Source of the DNA: Candidatus Cloacimonadota bacterium
GTDB taxonomy: Bacteria; Cloacimonadota; Cloacimonadia; Cloacimonadales; Cloacimonadaceae
Reading direction: 5' to 3'
Length of the DNA: 64,000 bases
Assembly (NCBI GenBank): GCA_029781115.1
Contig: JAKOXG010000009.1
Span: forward strand, 99,484 to 163,483
In this document: piece after piece, positions 17,367 to 25,741 of the stretch
Layout of the letters: each line of letters starts with the position of its first letter
Position numbering within the stretch: position 1 is the stretch's first letter
Program-made: the position numbers and the translations under genes
The notes under the pieces: model-generated
What the model saw: only the letters and a program-made list of their open reading frames with translations
Databases searched by the model: none
Told to the model about the DNA's origin: nothing

Positions 17367-17393
17367 GCGGGGTTATTTAGCCCCGCTTTTTTG
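17367..17393 (+). terminator. Terminator after the tetR-family gene
   Basis: GCGGGG (17367-17372) and CCCCGC (17381-17386) around an AT-rich loop, followed by TTTTTTGC. It lies about 80 bases after the stop codon. Confidence 0.85.
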
Positions 17394-17430
17394 CATTCTC
17401 TGCAAAAAGCTCTGGAGCTGCTTGGCATGA

Positions 17431-17461
17431 GAAAACGGCCTCAAGAGCTGAAGCCGTTTTC
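17431..17461. terminator. Hairpin at the 3' end of porX
   Basis: Nine-base arms GAAAACGGC (17431-17439) and GCCGTTTTC (17453-17461) with a 13-base loop, 19 bases beyond the porX stop. No long T run follows on the minus strand, so termination strength is uncertain. Confidence 0.55.
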
Positions 17462-17479
17462 ATCTGTTTTATAGTTTTA

Positions 17480-19045
17480 TCAGGTTTGTCTTTTCTTTGG
17501 TCTGCAAGTAGCCACCGGCAACACCATTTCTTCCAGAGACACGCCTCCGTGTTGGAAGGTGCCGTTGTATTGCCTTTGATATTGGTGATAGGCGTTTGGG
17601 TAGACGAAGTAGTAATCGTCCTTGGCAAAGATAAAGTTGTCCACGATGCTCTTGGTGGGCAGTCCATATTCGGATGGCCTCTTGGCGTAGATGGCGTGGC
17701 GGTCGTTGGCGGTGAGGTTTTTACCCTCTTTGTAGCGCACCGTGACGGATGCGTCCCTATCGCCCACCACCTGCGTGGCACGGTTTACCTTGATGGAGCC
17801 ATGGTCGGTGGAAATGACGCAGATGGCATCCTGCTTGGCGATCAGCTTGAGTGCTTCATAGAGCGATGAATGCAAAAACCAGTGTTTGGTGAAGGCGCGC
17901 AGACCTTCTTCGTGAGGGATGGCTTCTTGCAGGATCTGATCACGTGAGCGGTGATGCGCCAGCAGGTCAAGGAAGTTGTAGACCAGGACTACGAGGTTTT
18001 CCTTGTTCCAGGTCTCTATCTTGCGCAGCACGTAGTTGCCTTCTTCCATGTTAAAGATTTTCACATATTTGCTGCCGGGATCGAGATTGAAGCCCAGGTC
18101 TTTGATGTGTTCATCCAGCAGCTGATGCTCGTTTCTGTTGCGGCTGTTGTCCATTTCGTTTGAAGCAACCCAGTATTCGGGGAATCTTTTGGCGATATCT
18201 ATGGGCAAAAGGCCGCTGAAGATAGAGTTGCGGGAATAGGGTGTGGCTGTGGGCAGGATGGAGTAGTAGAGGTCCATCTCCTCATCAAACAGCTCCTGGA
18301 TGTAAGGTTGGATAGCTAAATATTGGTCAAGGCGCATGCAGTCTACAATGATGAGGTAGACGGGCACACCTTCATCAAAATGCGGCGCCACATACTGGCT
18401 GATCAGGTCGAAGGAGAGGTTTGGCCTGTCATCGCTCACTAACCAAGCCTTGTAGTTGCGCTCTACAAAGTTTGTAAATTCGGTGTTGCAATTGCGCTTT
18501 TCCAAAAAGTGGGTCTGGCGCAGGCCGTCATCGTTCACTTCGTCAATGCGCAGTTCCCAAAAGGACATTTCACGGTAGATATTGGCCCAGTCTTCCCAGC
18601 TGGGGTTGTCGAAAAGCCTTTGGTTGAGCTGTGACATGTAGCGCGAGTATTGCTCGCCTATCTGGTTTGCACGGATCTGGTCTGCCTGGAATATCCTCTT
18701 GATGGAGAGGATGATCTGGTTGGGGTTGATGGGTTTGATCAAATAGTCCGAGATTTGAGAGGCGATGGCTTTGTCCATCAGGCCTTCTTCCTCGCTTTTG
18801 GTCACCATCATGATGGGTAAAGAGTGGTTTATGCGTTTGATCTCCTGCAGAGTCGTGAGCCCATCCAAGCCGGGCATCATTTCGTCCAGGATCACTAAGT
18901 CATATTTTTGTTCGACAACCTGTTCGATAGCGTCTGCGCCATTGTTGCAGGTGTCCACTTGGTAGTTGCGCTCTTCCAAAAAGAGCACAAATGGCTTGAG
19001 TAGTTCGATTTCATCGTCTACCCAGAGTATTCTCATCTGTTTCAT
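17480..19045 (-). CDS. porX: PorX-type response regulator with PglZ (alkaline-phosphatase-like) output domain
   Basis: 521 residues. The N-terminal receiver domain (1-120) has the acidic pair near D-D-E (residues 10-12), phosphoacceptor Asp in LVILDEMMP, Thr in MMVTKS and Lys in YLIKPI. A helical linker follows, then a PglZ domain (about 205-520) with metal/catalytic candidates in IIVDCMRLDQ, PTATPYSRN, DLLAHHRS, STDHGS and GTFQHGGVS. This order is that of PorX, which with the histidine kinase PorY regulates type IX secretion genes in Bacteroidota and whose output domain is a zinc phosphodiesterase. The match with four sorting-domain proteins in this window supports the call. No PorY is nearby. 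It overlaps the preceding gene by ATGA, so it is last in the yfhO-panB group. Confidence 0.92.
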   Translation of the reverse strand: MKQMRILWVDDEIELLKPFVLFLEERNYQVDTCNNGADAIEQVVEQKYDLVILDEMMPGLDGLTTLQEIKRINHSLPIMMVTKSEEEGLMDKAIASQISDYLIKPINPNQIILSIKRIFQADQIRANQIGEQYSRYMSQLNQRLFDNPSWEDWANIYREMSFWELRIDEVNDDGLRQTHFLEKRNCNTEFTNFVERNYKAWLVSDDRPNLSFDLISQYVAPHFDEGVPVYLIIVDCMRLDQYLAIQPYIQELFDEEMDLYYSILPTATPYSRNSIFSGLLPIDIAKRFPEYWVASNEMDNSRNRNEHQLLDEHIKDLGFNLDPGSKYVKIFNMEEGNYVLRKIETWNKENLVVLVYNFLDLLAHHRSRDQILQEAIPHEEGLRAFTKHWFLHSSLYEALKLIAKQDAICVISTDHGSIKVNRATQVVGDRDASVTVRYKEGKNLTANDRHAIYAKRPSEYGLPTKSIVDNFIFAKDDYYFVYPNAYHQYQRQYNGTFQHGGVSLEEMVLPVATCRPKKRQT

Positions 19046-19671
19046 GGCGTATCCTCGTTGTTGGTTTGCAGTTCAGTCTCGAAAGCGCGCTGTCTTTCTT
19101 TGACCACCTTTTTCACCGATTCCTCATCGGCATCCTGAAAATAGAGAGCGAGTTTAAAATTTAGGTCTGTACGCGAGCAATTGAACCATGCTAACATCTT
19201 CTCCATATATTGATCTACAAAGACCTTCTTGAGGTCTTTCTCATCTTCTTTGTTTTGTTCCTTGTATTCCTTGATGTGCGCCCGCAGGTCTTTCATGGGC
19301 ATCTCGGCAGCCAAATCCACCCAAGCGTCACGCTCAGTCCAGTCCGCCTTTTTGACCAAAGGACGGATCATCTGCAACCGGTCAAAGCCGATGTCTTTGA
19401 GGGTGCCTTCGTCCACGTCCATCTCATCGATGAAAAGGTCAAAGGTCTGCACCAGCTTGCCACCCAGGGTGCCGCTGAGTTTATATTCGGATTCGATAAA
19501 GTCTTTAAAGCTTTCATAACCCTTGAAGATAAAGAGTTTGCCCCGTTTGATGTCCGAGAGCAGCTCACCCAAGGTGATGAAGTTGTCCTCCAGCCTTTGG
19601 CTGAGCTTGGCTACGGCGTTGAATTTCTCGTCTGGGGTCATGTTTTCGCTGCGAATAGAAACGTCTTTCAT
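19042..19671 (-). CDS. Hypothetical helical protein, co-transcribed with porX
   Basis: 209 residues, no family that I can name with confidence. Predicted to be almost all helix and highly charged, with a conserved-looking first half (LGELLSDIKRGKLFIFKGYESFKDFIESEYK) that resembles short DNA-associated or plasmid/phage helical proteins in style only. No signal peptide or membrane segment. AAGGAAATACATT precedes the start. Its stop overlaps the porX start (ATGA), so the two are translationally coupled, and a functional link to PorX is a reasonable guess. Confidence 0.75.
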   Translation of the reverse strand: MKDVSIRSENMTPDEKFNAVAKLSQRLEDNFITLGELLSDIKRGKLFIFKGYESFKDFIESEYKLSGTLGGKLVQTFDLFIDEMDVDEGTLKDIGFDRLQMIRPLVKKADWTERDAWVDLAAEMPMKDLRAHIKEYKEQNKEDEKDLKKVFVDQYMEKMLAWFNCSRTDLNFKLALYFQDADEESVKKVVKERQRAFETELQTNNEDTP

Positions 19672-19682
19672 AATGTATTTCC

Positions 19683-20486
19683 TTATTTGACTGGGTAATA
19701 TGTATTTTCCTCACCGGGGAAGCTGCCGCCCTTCACTTCTGAGGCATAGGCGTCCAAAGCTTGGATGCTCAGCTTTTCCAGCTTGGCGTAAACTTTCACA
19801 AATTTGGCGGGTTTGGCGGTGAAACCCATGATATCGTGCCAGACCAGCACCTGACCATCCGTGTAGCGTCCCGCACCGATGCCAATGGTGGGGATGCGAA
19901 GCTGCTCGGTGATCTCTTTGCCCAAGAGCTCGGGAACCCCCTCCAGCACTAACATGAAGGCGCCGGCTTCCTGAATGGCTAAAGCCTGACGGATCAGCTC
20001 GGTATGCGCTTCAGAGCTCTTACCCTGAACCTTGTAGCCGCCAAAGCGATGCACACTCTGGGGCGTGAGGCCGATGTGCCCGCAGACGGGGATTTCGCAA
20101 TCCACGATGGCTTCAATGGCTGCGATGCGGGAAGGTGAGCCGCCTTCCAGCTTCACGGCGTTGGCCTTACCTTGCACCATCAGGTCTGCTGCATTGAGCT
20201 TTGCTTCTTCGGGATTGTGGTAGCTCATGAAAGGCATGTCCACCACGATAAAGGTCTCCGGAGCGCCTCGACGCGTGGCTATCGTGTGGTGGATCATCTG
20301 ATCCACATCTACATCGAGAGTGGTTTCATAGCCCAGCACGGTCATACCGACGCTGTCACCCACCAAAATGAGATCAACTGCGCTCTGAGCCACAGCTTTT
20401 CCCATGGCGTAGTCGTAAGCGGTGATCATCACGATCTTCTCGCCCTGATCCTTCATCTTCTGAAAGTCTGTCACGGTTTTAGTCAT
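19683..20486 (-). CDS. panB: 3-methyl-2-oxobutanoate hydroxymethyltransferase (ketopantoate synthase)
   Basis: 267 residues from ATG 20486 (AGGAAGGAAC upstream); in-frame ATGs further upstream lie in the previous gene. Adds a hydroxymethyl group from methylene-tetrahydrofolate to 2-oxoisovalerate, the first step to pantothenate and coenzyme A; cytoplasmic. Motifs: MITAYDYAMGK, LVGDSVGM, VVDMPFMSY, KLEGG, GHIGLTPQS (near 137-145), FMLVLEGVP and TIGIGAGRYTDGQVLVWHD, covering the Mg-binding and substrate residues. Length is normal for the family. It overlaps the end of the preceding MORN gene by eight bases. Confidence 0.96.
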   Translation of the reverse strand: MTKTVTDFQKMKDQGEKIVMITAYDYAMGKAVAQSAVDLILVGDSVGMTVLGYETTLDVDVDQMIHHTIATRRGAPETFIVVDMPFMSYHNPEEAKLNAADLMVQGKANAVKLEGGSPSRIAAIEAIVDCEIPVCGHIGLTPQSVHRFGGYKVQGKSSEAHTELIRQALAIQEAGAFMLVLEGVPELLGKEITEQLRIPTIGIGAGRYTDGQVLVWHDIMGFTAKPAKFVKVYAKLEKLSIQALDAYASEVKGGSFPGEENTYYPVK

Positions 20487-21060
20487 TATCTGTTCCTTCC
20501 TGTTCGGTGTCATAAATGTCATCATCACGCTGAGGGGCATCCGACTCGATCATGTTTGTGCTCGAGCTTTTGCCGATCATCATGTCATAGAGTATCTGGC
20601 CGTTTACATACCAGCCCAAAAGGCGTCCGCGCACACGGCCCTGATAGTAGTTTGCGCTCATTGCCGGCTTAAAGCCCTGATACCACATGTATTTAGGGCC
20701 ATGTAACTGCCCTTGATACAGGTGGATCACGTTCTTGAGCTCGCCCTTGGTATAGCGCTCATAAGCCACCCCGCTAAAAAGCTGTCCTTCAAGCGTATAG
20801 AGGCTATCAGCAAGCTGCAACTGTGAGACAGACACAGCGTCTTGAGGAAGCTGATAACTCTTGAGGGATAAATACTCATCGGAGCTGCTTTGAGCTGCCA
20901 AAGTGGAGATGCTCAGCGTGGCAATGAAAACGAAAACCAAACAATGCTTCAGCCCCAGGTTGTGCTTTAGACCTATCTTTTGGGGGCGAAGCTGAACACC
21001 CAAGCGTGTGAGACACATTTTTGCACATGTGCCTTTCACGTCAATCTTTATTTTCAGCAT
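20479..21060 (-). CDS. Secreted or periplasmic protein with MORN-type repeats
   Basis: 193 residues. A long, basic N-terminal leader (about 1-38) precedes a hydrophobic signal (CLVFVFIATLSISTLAAQ). The mature part carries three short YxGxLxGxxxxxYxxG-like units (about 85-160: YTLEGQLFSGVAYERY, IHLYQGQLHGPKYMWY, ANYYQGRVRGRLLGWY), as in MORN_2 proteins. The C-terminal tail is acidic. AAGGATAG eight bases before ATG 21060 supports this long start, although starts nearer the signal cannot be ruled out. The function of bacterial MORN_2 proteins is mostly unknown; an envelope role is likely from the signal. Confidence 0.72.
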   Translation of the reverse strand: MLKIKIDVKGTCAKMCLTRLGVQLRPQKIGLKHNLGLKHCLVFVFIATLSISTLAAQSSSDEYLSLKSYQLPQDAVSVSQLQLADSLYTLEGQLFSGVAYERYTKGELKNVIHLYQGQLHGPKYMWYQGFKPAMSANYYQGRVRGRLLGWYVNGQILYDMMIGKSSSTNMIESDAPQRDDDIYDTEQEGTDND

Positions 21061-21090
21061 CTGTCTATCCTTTTGCTGGAATATGGTGTC

Positions 21091-23649
21091 TTAGTTGTTA
21101 TCTTGCTGGTGTATCACCTGCTCGTCCAAGCTCTTACGCTTTTTGCTAAGCTGGAGAGCCAAACCGGCGATCAGGATCAGAGTGGTGCCCAAGATACCGG
21201 CCAAGCTGAGCTTGACGCTCTTGGAGTAGCTTTCCGGCTTGAAGCTGAGCTCCAGCTTGTGACTTCCGGCGGGAATCTTGAAGGAGCGCAGGGCGTGGTT
21301 GGCCACATAAATGGGGATTTCCTGGCCATCCAGATAAGCTTTCCAACCTGCAGGATAGTAGACTTCGCTGCTCACCATCAGGGCATCCTTATCCGTGTAA
21401 AGCTCATATTCCAGGGTGTGCATCTCGCTCTTGGTCTGCTTTACCCAAGCAGAATCGGGTGCAGCGATGCCGGCAATCGGCTCTTCCACATAAGCCACGT
21501 GCGCAGGATCAAAGTCCTCACGCGCCATCAAGCTGAGGGTAGAATCTGCATCGGCAATGTGGATGGCTTTGTCTACAAACCAAGCGCGGGGCAGCACTTG
21601 CGTGTTTTCATAGACGGTGAGGCCTTCTTGCGAGGTAAAGACGGGCTTGATATGAGTCAGCACGTCATCGGCAGGAATCTGATCCGGAATCAGGAAGTAT
21701 TTGGCATTGAGCATGTTGAGCACGGGCATGGGCGTTTCCTTGAGCTCGCCTGTCTGCGCCGACTGGCTGAGGTTTATCAGGTATCTAAGCCACTGGCCTG
21801 GCCTTTGCGTGGCTGCATCGCCATCGATGAGCTTCATGATGTTTTCATAACGCTGCAATTTGGCGGCGGAATAGCCGGTGATAATCTGGTGATAATAGGC
21901 ATATTCGCCGGTGGGCTTGGGCAGCCTGCCCTCTGTAAAAGCGTTTTGGGTGATGGGATAGACCCGGTAGTTGCTCTTATCCTGCATGAGAAAATCGTCA
22001 TAATCCAGAGCGGCAAACTTGCCGTGGTAGTCCTGCTCGGGATACAAATCCTTCAGATGCTTGCCGGTATATACCCACAGATCTACGAAGATGATGCCGG
22101 CGATCAGCAGCATGAAGGCAGTTTTGGGCAGCTTTTTGATGTTGTGCAGATAGGCTATTCCCATGCTCACGGTCAAAAAGAGGAAGCTGAGGATACCGCT
22201 CTTGTAGAGCAAATCCAGCCTTTCCAAGCGCATGTGGTCTGGCAGCTCGGTGAGACCGTGTTGCGCCAGTTGGCTTAGTTCCCGCTCAGAAGTAAAGGAG
22301 AGGCCGCCAAAGACGGTTTTGGCCAAAGCTAACCAGAGCACAAAGATCGCACCCGAAATCCAGAACAGTCTCAGCAGTAGCTTGCCATATTTGGCGTCGC
22401 CGACCTTGTCCAACAGTGTGTCCAAGCCCAATGCGGCCAGGAGCACGGCGTTGAGCTGCACCATCACCAAGATCATGGAAGGCACCCTGAACTTATTGAA
22501 GAAAGGCAAATACTTGAGGAAGAGGTCGGAAATGGCGGGTGCAAAGCTGCCGAAAGACATGATGGTGAAGATGGCGGAGGTGATCCAGAGGAAGATGGCG
22601 GTTTTGCGGTTTTTGGGTGTGGTAAGCGCAATGATGCCAAGCGCTAAGACCACGATGCCAAAGTAGTTGTAAACCTGCGTGAAAGGCATGAAGCCCCAGT
22701 AGGTCTGGTTGATGCCACCAAAGGCATCGGGAACGATGAAGCTCAAGATTTCCAGGGGATGGAAGCTCCAGCCTTGGGCATAGGCGGTATCCAGCCCGCT
22801 TGAGCCGCCACGCATGGTGTAATGGCTGTATTCCATCGTGGAAAGATAGGGATTCATCACAGCTAAGGCGGTGAGCCCAAAGGCGAGTGCTGCAAGCAAC
22901 GTAAAGAGCCAGAAGTCTTTATGCTCCTTATTCACTATGCTTTGGATCAGCTGCCAGATCCAATACATACCGATGAAGAGATAGAGATAGTAGGTGATCT
23001 GGGGATGGTTTTCACGCAATTGAACGATCAGCGTGGAAGCCAAGAGTCCCAAGCCCAGGAGCCCCGGCTTTTTCCGCAGGTAAAACAGCGCCCAGAGCAC
23101 CCAGGGCACATACATCATGGCTCGGAACTTGGTGTTGTGCCCGATCTCCAACAGCCCTACCCAATGGCAGGAAAAGACAAAGGCGATGGCGCCAATAAAG
23201 CAAATGTAGGGATCCAGCTTCCACTGGCGCAGCAGCAGGAACACTCCCAAGCCGCCCAAAAAGAGCAGGAAGATGCGCCAGTTCATGATCCGGCCCAGGA
23301 AGTTGATCACGCTTTCCAAAAAGGGAATGCGGTTTGGGAAACTGATCATGTAAGCAGGCATGCCACTGAACATGCTCTGAGTCCAGAGAGCGCGATCCGA
23401 GTGCGTTTTATTGTATTCGATGATGCTTTGAGCGGCACCTTGCCACTGAGTGATGTCTGTGGCGATGGGAGTCTGTTTGCCAAAAGCAATGGGAAAATAG
23501 AGCAAAGCCAGCAGCAAAAACAGCACTGCCACCAGAATCCAGCTCAGGTGTTTTTGGAAGTTGGCGTTACTGGCCAGCGCTCCAAGCTTATTATCTGCTT
23601 GGACTTGCGGCTTTCTTTGGTATTTGGGCTTGACAGATTTGCGGTTCAT
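21091..23649 (-). CDS. YfhO-family polytopic membrane protein
   Basis: 852 residues with about a dozen transmembrane helices, a cytoplasmic basic N-terminus (1-30), a large extracytoplasmic loop before the last helix and a conserved FKPESYSKSVKLSLAGILGTTL ending. YfhO proteins are GT-C-like membrane proteins; in Gram-positive bacteria one is linked to glycosylation of lipoteichoic acid. Early motifs fit: PIATDITQWQGAAQSI, FSGMPAYM, and RENHPQITYYLYLF. The substrate here is unknown; cell-envelope glycosylation is an inference. AAGGAT is nine bases before the start. It heads a minus-strand group with the MORN protein, panB and porX. Confidence 0.85.
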   Translation of the reverse strand: MNRKSVKPKYQRKPQVQADNKLGALASNANFQKHLSWILVAVLFLLLALLYFPIAFGKQTPIATDITQWQGAAQSIIEYNKTHSDRALWTQSMFSGMPAYMISFPNRIPFLESVINFLGRIMNWRIFLLFLGGLGVFLLLRQWKLDPYICFIGAIAFVFSCHWVGLLEIGHNTKFRAMMYVPWVLWALFYLRKKPGLLGLGLLASTLIVQLRENHPQITYYLYLFIGMYWIWQLIQSIVNKEHKDFWLFTLLAALAFGLTALAVMNPYLSTMEYSHYTMRGGSSGLDTAYAQGWSFHPLEILSFIVPDAFGGINQTYWGFMPFTQVYNYFGIVVLALGIIALTTPKNRKTAIFLWITSAIFTIMSFGSFAPAISDLFLKYLPFFNKFRVPSMILVMVQLNAVLLAALGLDTLLDKVGDAKYGKLLLRLFWISGAIFVLWLALAKTVFGGLSFTSERELSQLAQHGLTELPDHMRLERLDLLYKSGILSFLFLTVSMGIAYLHNIKKLPKTAFMLLIAGIIFVDLWVYTGKHLKDLYPEQDYHGKFAALDYDDFLMQDKSNYRVYPITQNAFTEGRLPKPTGEYAYYHQIITGYSAAKLQRYENIMKLIDGDAATQRPGQWLRYLINLSQSAQTGELKETPMPVLNMLNAKYFLIPDQIPADDVLTHIKPVFTSQEGLTVYENTQVLPRAWFVDKAIHIADADSTLSLMAREDFDPAHVAYVEEPIAGIAAPDSAWVKQTKSEMHTLEYELYTDKDALMVSSEVYYPAGWKAYLDGQEIPIYVANHALRSFKIPAGSHKLELSFKPESYSKSVKLSLAGILGTTLILIAGLALQLSKKRKSLDEQVIHQQDNN

Positions 23650-23750
23650 GGGAGAAAATCCTTATCTTATAATAATCGTTTGAGGCATAAGAATTGCAGC
23701 GGCCTTATCGGTCAAGCACTAATTTGAAATTATGCCCAGGAGACAAGCAA

Positions 23751-24146
23751 ATGATATACACATACAAAAAGCGCATCTATGGCTTTGAATGCGACGTCTA
23801 CGGCCATCTGAATAACGCCGCTTACCTCAATCTCTTGGAGGCAGCCCGCGCCGAGGCCTTGATAGAAATGGGACTCTCCATCACCAAATTGCGGGAGATG
23901 AACCTGCAGATCTTTATCGTGGGATTTGAGCTGAAGTATATTAAAGGCATCGACCTTGAGGATATCGTGGAGGTAAAGACCTACACCACCTCCCTGAGCA
24001 GACTCAGATCCAGATGGAAACAGGAAATCTACAACAGCAGTGGCGACTTGTGCTTCACCGCTGAGATGGACGCCGTCTTTGCCAGTGAGGGAAAAGCGAA
24101 GAGATTGCCACCGGAGGCAATGGAGATCTTGCAAAGGAGTATGTAG
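23751..24146 (+). CDS. Acyl-CoA thioesterase, hotdog (4HBT/YbgC-like) family
   Basis: 131 residues from ATG 23751, which has AGGAGA upstream; an in-frame ATG at 23694 lacks a site. The active-site region D-V-Y-G-H-L-N-N-A-A-Y-L holds the catalytic Asp and the HxNN pattern of 4-hydroxybenzoyl-CoA thioesterase/YbgC-type hotdog enzymes. These hydrolyse short acyl- or acyl-carrier thioesters in the cytoplasm. Length is that of a single hotdog domain. It is transcribed alone, divergent from yfhO, and its stop codon is followed without gap by a row of hairpins. Confidence 0.9.
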   Translation: MIYTYKKRIYGFECDVYGHLNNAAYLNLLEAARAEALIEMGLSITKLREMNLQIFIVGFELKYIKGIDLEDIVEVKTYTTSLSRLRSRWKQEIYNSSGDLCFTAEMDAVFASEGKAKRLPPEAMEILQRSM

Positions 24147-24290
24147 GGTCGGTCGCCGGACCGACCATTTGCCGCTGCTCCTGTATGGTCGCTTGCCATA
24201 GCGACCAATTAACCGCTGCTCTCTGGAGCAGCGGATATTATCAAACGGCACTCAGCGAGTGCCTCCATAAGGTCGCTTCGGCGAGCGACC
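24147..24290 (+). repeat. Cluster of five perfect hairpins
   Basis: Starting at the base after the stop codon: 8-base arms GGTCGGTC/GACCGACC (24147-24166); 7-base arms GGTCGCT/AGCGACC (24187-24206); 9-base arms CCGCTGCTC/GAGCAGCGG (24213-24234); 7-base arms GGCACTC/GAGTGCC (24247-24263); 7-base arms GGTCGCT/AGCGACC (24271-24290). The second and fifth have identical arms but different loops. No T runs follow, so they are not simple terminators. A related GCGGCGGTTCAGCGAC string at 24296 recurs at 25711. Confidence 0.8.
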
Positions 24291-24338
24291 ATACTGCGGC
24301 GGTTCAGCGACGGCTGGCTACAACGAGTCGCAAGCATG

Positions 24339-24366
24339 AAAAAAGGGGCGAAACTTGTCCGCCCCT
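24339..24366 (-). terminator. Terminator of the rplM-frr operon
   Basis: Minus strand: AGGGGCG (24366-24360) and CGCCCCT (24350-24344) around a 9-base loop, ending in TTTTTT. It is placed 26 bases after the frr stop. Confidence 0.9.
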
Positions 24367-24391
24367 GATGTTCATAATAACCGGCTTAGCC

Positions 24392-24946
24392 TTACACTTC
24401 CATGATCTCTTTCTCTTTGGCTTTTTCGGCTTCATCCATCTTATTGATCCATTCATCAGTGATTTCCTGCAGGTCTTTGAGCAGTTTATGCTGTTGGTCT
24501 TCACTGATCTCGGAATCCTTTTCCATCTTCTTGGCTTGGTCGTTTGACTCGCGGCGGATGTTTCTTACATTGATTCTCGCTTCTTCGGTGAGCTTTTTCA
24601 AGCCCTTCACGATGTCTTTGCGTTTCTCTTCTGTAAGTGGCTGGAAAGGCAGGCGGATGACGTTGCCGTCGTTTTCGGGTGTGACGCCCAGGTTTGCAGC
24701 CAGGATGGCTTTTTCGATGTCTGCCAAGGTGGTTTTATCCCAAGGTTGGATCACGATGAGCCTTGCTTCGGGAATGGAGATGTTGGCAAGCTGTTTGATA
24801 GCTTGAGGTTGGCCGTAATAGTTTATATGGATGTCGTCCAAGACGGAAGCGCTTGCTCTGCCTGTGCGCACCTTTGAGTATTGGTGCAGCAGGCTTTCAA
24901 AGGCTTTCTGCATCTTTTCGGTGGTTTCTTGTTTGAGAGTTTCCAT
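24392..24946 (-). CDS. frr: Ribosome recycling factor
   Basis: 184 residues, the usual length. With EF-G it splits post-termination ribosomes. Motifs are canonical: KVRTGRAS near the N-terminus, LDDIHINYYG, QLANISIPEARLIVIQPWDK, NDGNVIRLPFQPLTEEKRKD, then RINVRNIRRESN. AGAGGT lies eight bases before ATG. Last gene of the rplM-rpsI-rpsB-tsf-pyrH-frr operon, 23 bases after pyrH, followed by a strong terminator. Confidence 0.98.
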   Translation of the reverse strand: METLKQETTEKMQKAFESLLHQYSKVRTGRASASVLDDIHINYYGQPQAIKQLANISIPEARLIVIQPWDKTTLADIEKAILAANLGVTPENDGNVIRLPFQPLTEEKRKDIVKGLKKLTEEARINVRNIRRESNDQAKKMEKDSEISEDQQHKLLKDLQEITDEWINKMDEAEKAKEKEIMEV

Positions 24947-24969
24947 GTTTTATACCTCTTTTGGCTCAG

Positions 24970-25692
24970 TTAAGGGTGAATGTAGGTTCCCACGTCGGTA
25001 TTGGTGATGGCTTCCTCAAGCTTGTCTATATGGCACACCTTGAGGGCAAGCTTGTTTTCCTGAGCCAAGGAAAAGGCTGTCATATCCATCACACCCAGGC
25101 CTTTGGTGATACATTCTTGATAGCTTGCAGAAGCGATGAACTCTGCATTTTTATCCGTCGCAGGATCGCCTGTATAAAGGCCGTCTACCTTGGTGGCTTT
25201 GAGCATCAAATCCATCTTGAGCTCTATGGCTCTGAGCACGGCGGCGGTGTCAGTGGTGAAAAAGGGTGCACTCGTGCCACCGGCCAAAAAGCAGATCTGA
25301 CCTTCTGACAGGGCTTGCTTAGCAGCTTTCGGAGTGTAAAACCTTGCCACTTTATCCATCTGCAATGCGGTGAACACGGCAGCAGGATAGTTTTTATTCT
25401 TCAAGATTTCAGCTAAATAGAGCGCATTTTGGACCGTGGCAAGCATGCCGATATTGTCCAAAGAACATCTATCCAAGCTTTGGTTTTTCCATTTTCCACC
25501 CCTGAAGATGTTGCCACCTCCGATCACAATGCCCAAGCTGTAGCCCAGACGCTTGATGGAGATAATATCGTTTGTGAGCTTATCCACCACAGCATCGTCA
25601 AAGCCGAATCCTTTGCTACCGGCCAAGACTTCACCGCTCAATTTGAGCATGATGCTGTGAACTTTCTGGGGTTGATATACTGGTTTTGACAT
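24970..25692 (-). CDS. pyrH: Uridylate kinase (UMP kinase)
   Basis: 240 residues. Phosphorylates UMP to UDP in pyrimidine nucleotide synthesis. Amino-acid-kinase fold motifs: MLKLSGEVLAG (phosphate-binding), IVIGGGNIFRG, the DNIGMLATVQNA segment, TGGTSAPFFTTD-type loop (here AGGTSAPFFTTD), KATKVDGLYTGDP and the C-terminal end. AAGGAAGA is ten bases before ATG. Placed in the usual tsf-pyrH-frr order; a small hairpin lies in the gap before it. Confidence 0.98.
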   Translation of the reverse strand: MSKPVYQPQKVHSIMLKLSGEVLAGSKGFGFDDAVVDKLTNDIISIKRLGYSLGIVIGGGNIFRGGKWKNQSLDRCSLDNIGMLATVQNALYLAEILKNKNYPAAVFTALQMDKVARFYTPKAAKQALSEGQICFLAGGTSAPFFTTDTAAVLRAIELKMDLMLKATKVDGLYTGDPATDKNAEFIASASYQECITKGLGVMDMTAFSLAQENKLALKVCHIDKLEEAITNTDVGTYIHP

Positions 25693-25712
25693 AGTTGTAT
25701 TCTTCCTTCAGC

Positions 25713-25730
25713 GGCGGTTCAGCGACCGCC
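25713..25730. other. Small hairpin between tsf and pyrH
   Basis: GGCGGT (25713-25718) and ACCGCC (25725-25730) with loop TCAGCG. No T run, so probably a processing or stability element within the operon. The same GCGGCGGTTCAGCGAC string occurs next to the hairpin cluster near 24296. Confidence 0.5.
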
Positions 25731-25741
25731 CGTACAGGGGC

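Noticed and set aside
20980..22278. 432-codon plus-strand frame opposite the yfhO-like gene
   Set aside because: Shadow of the minus-strand membrane protein; the peptide has no family motif and no ribosome site.
24185..24547. 120-codon plus-strand frame through the hairpin cluster into frr
   Set aside because: Its second half is antisense to frr and its first half is made of palindromes.
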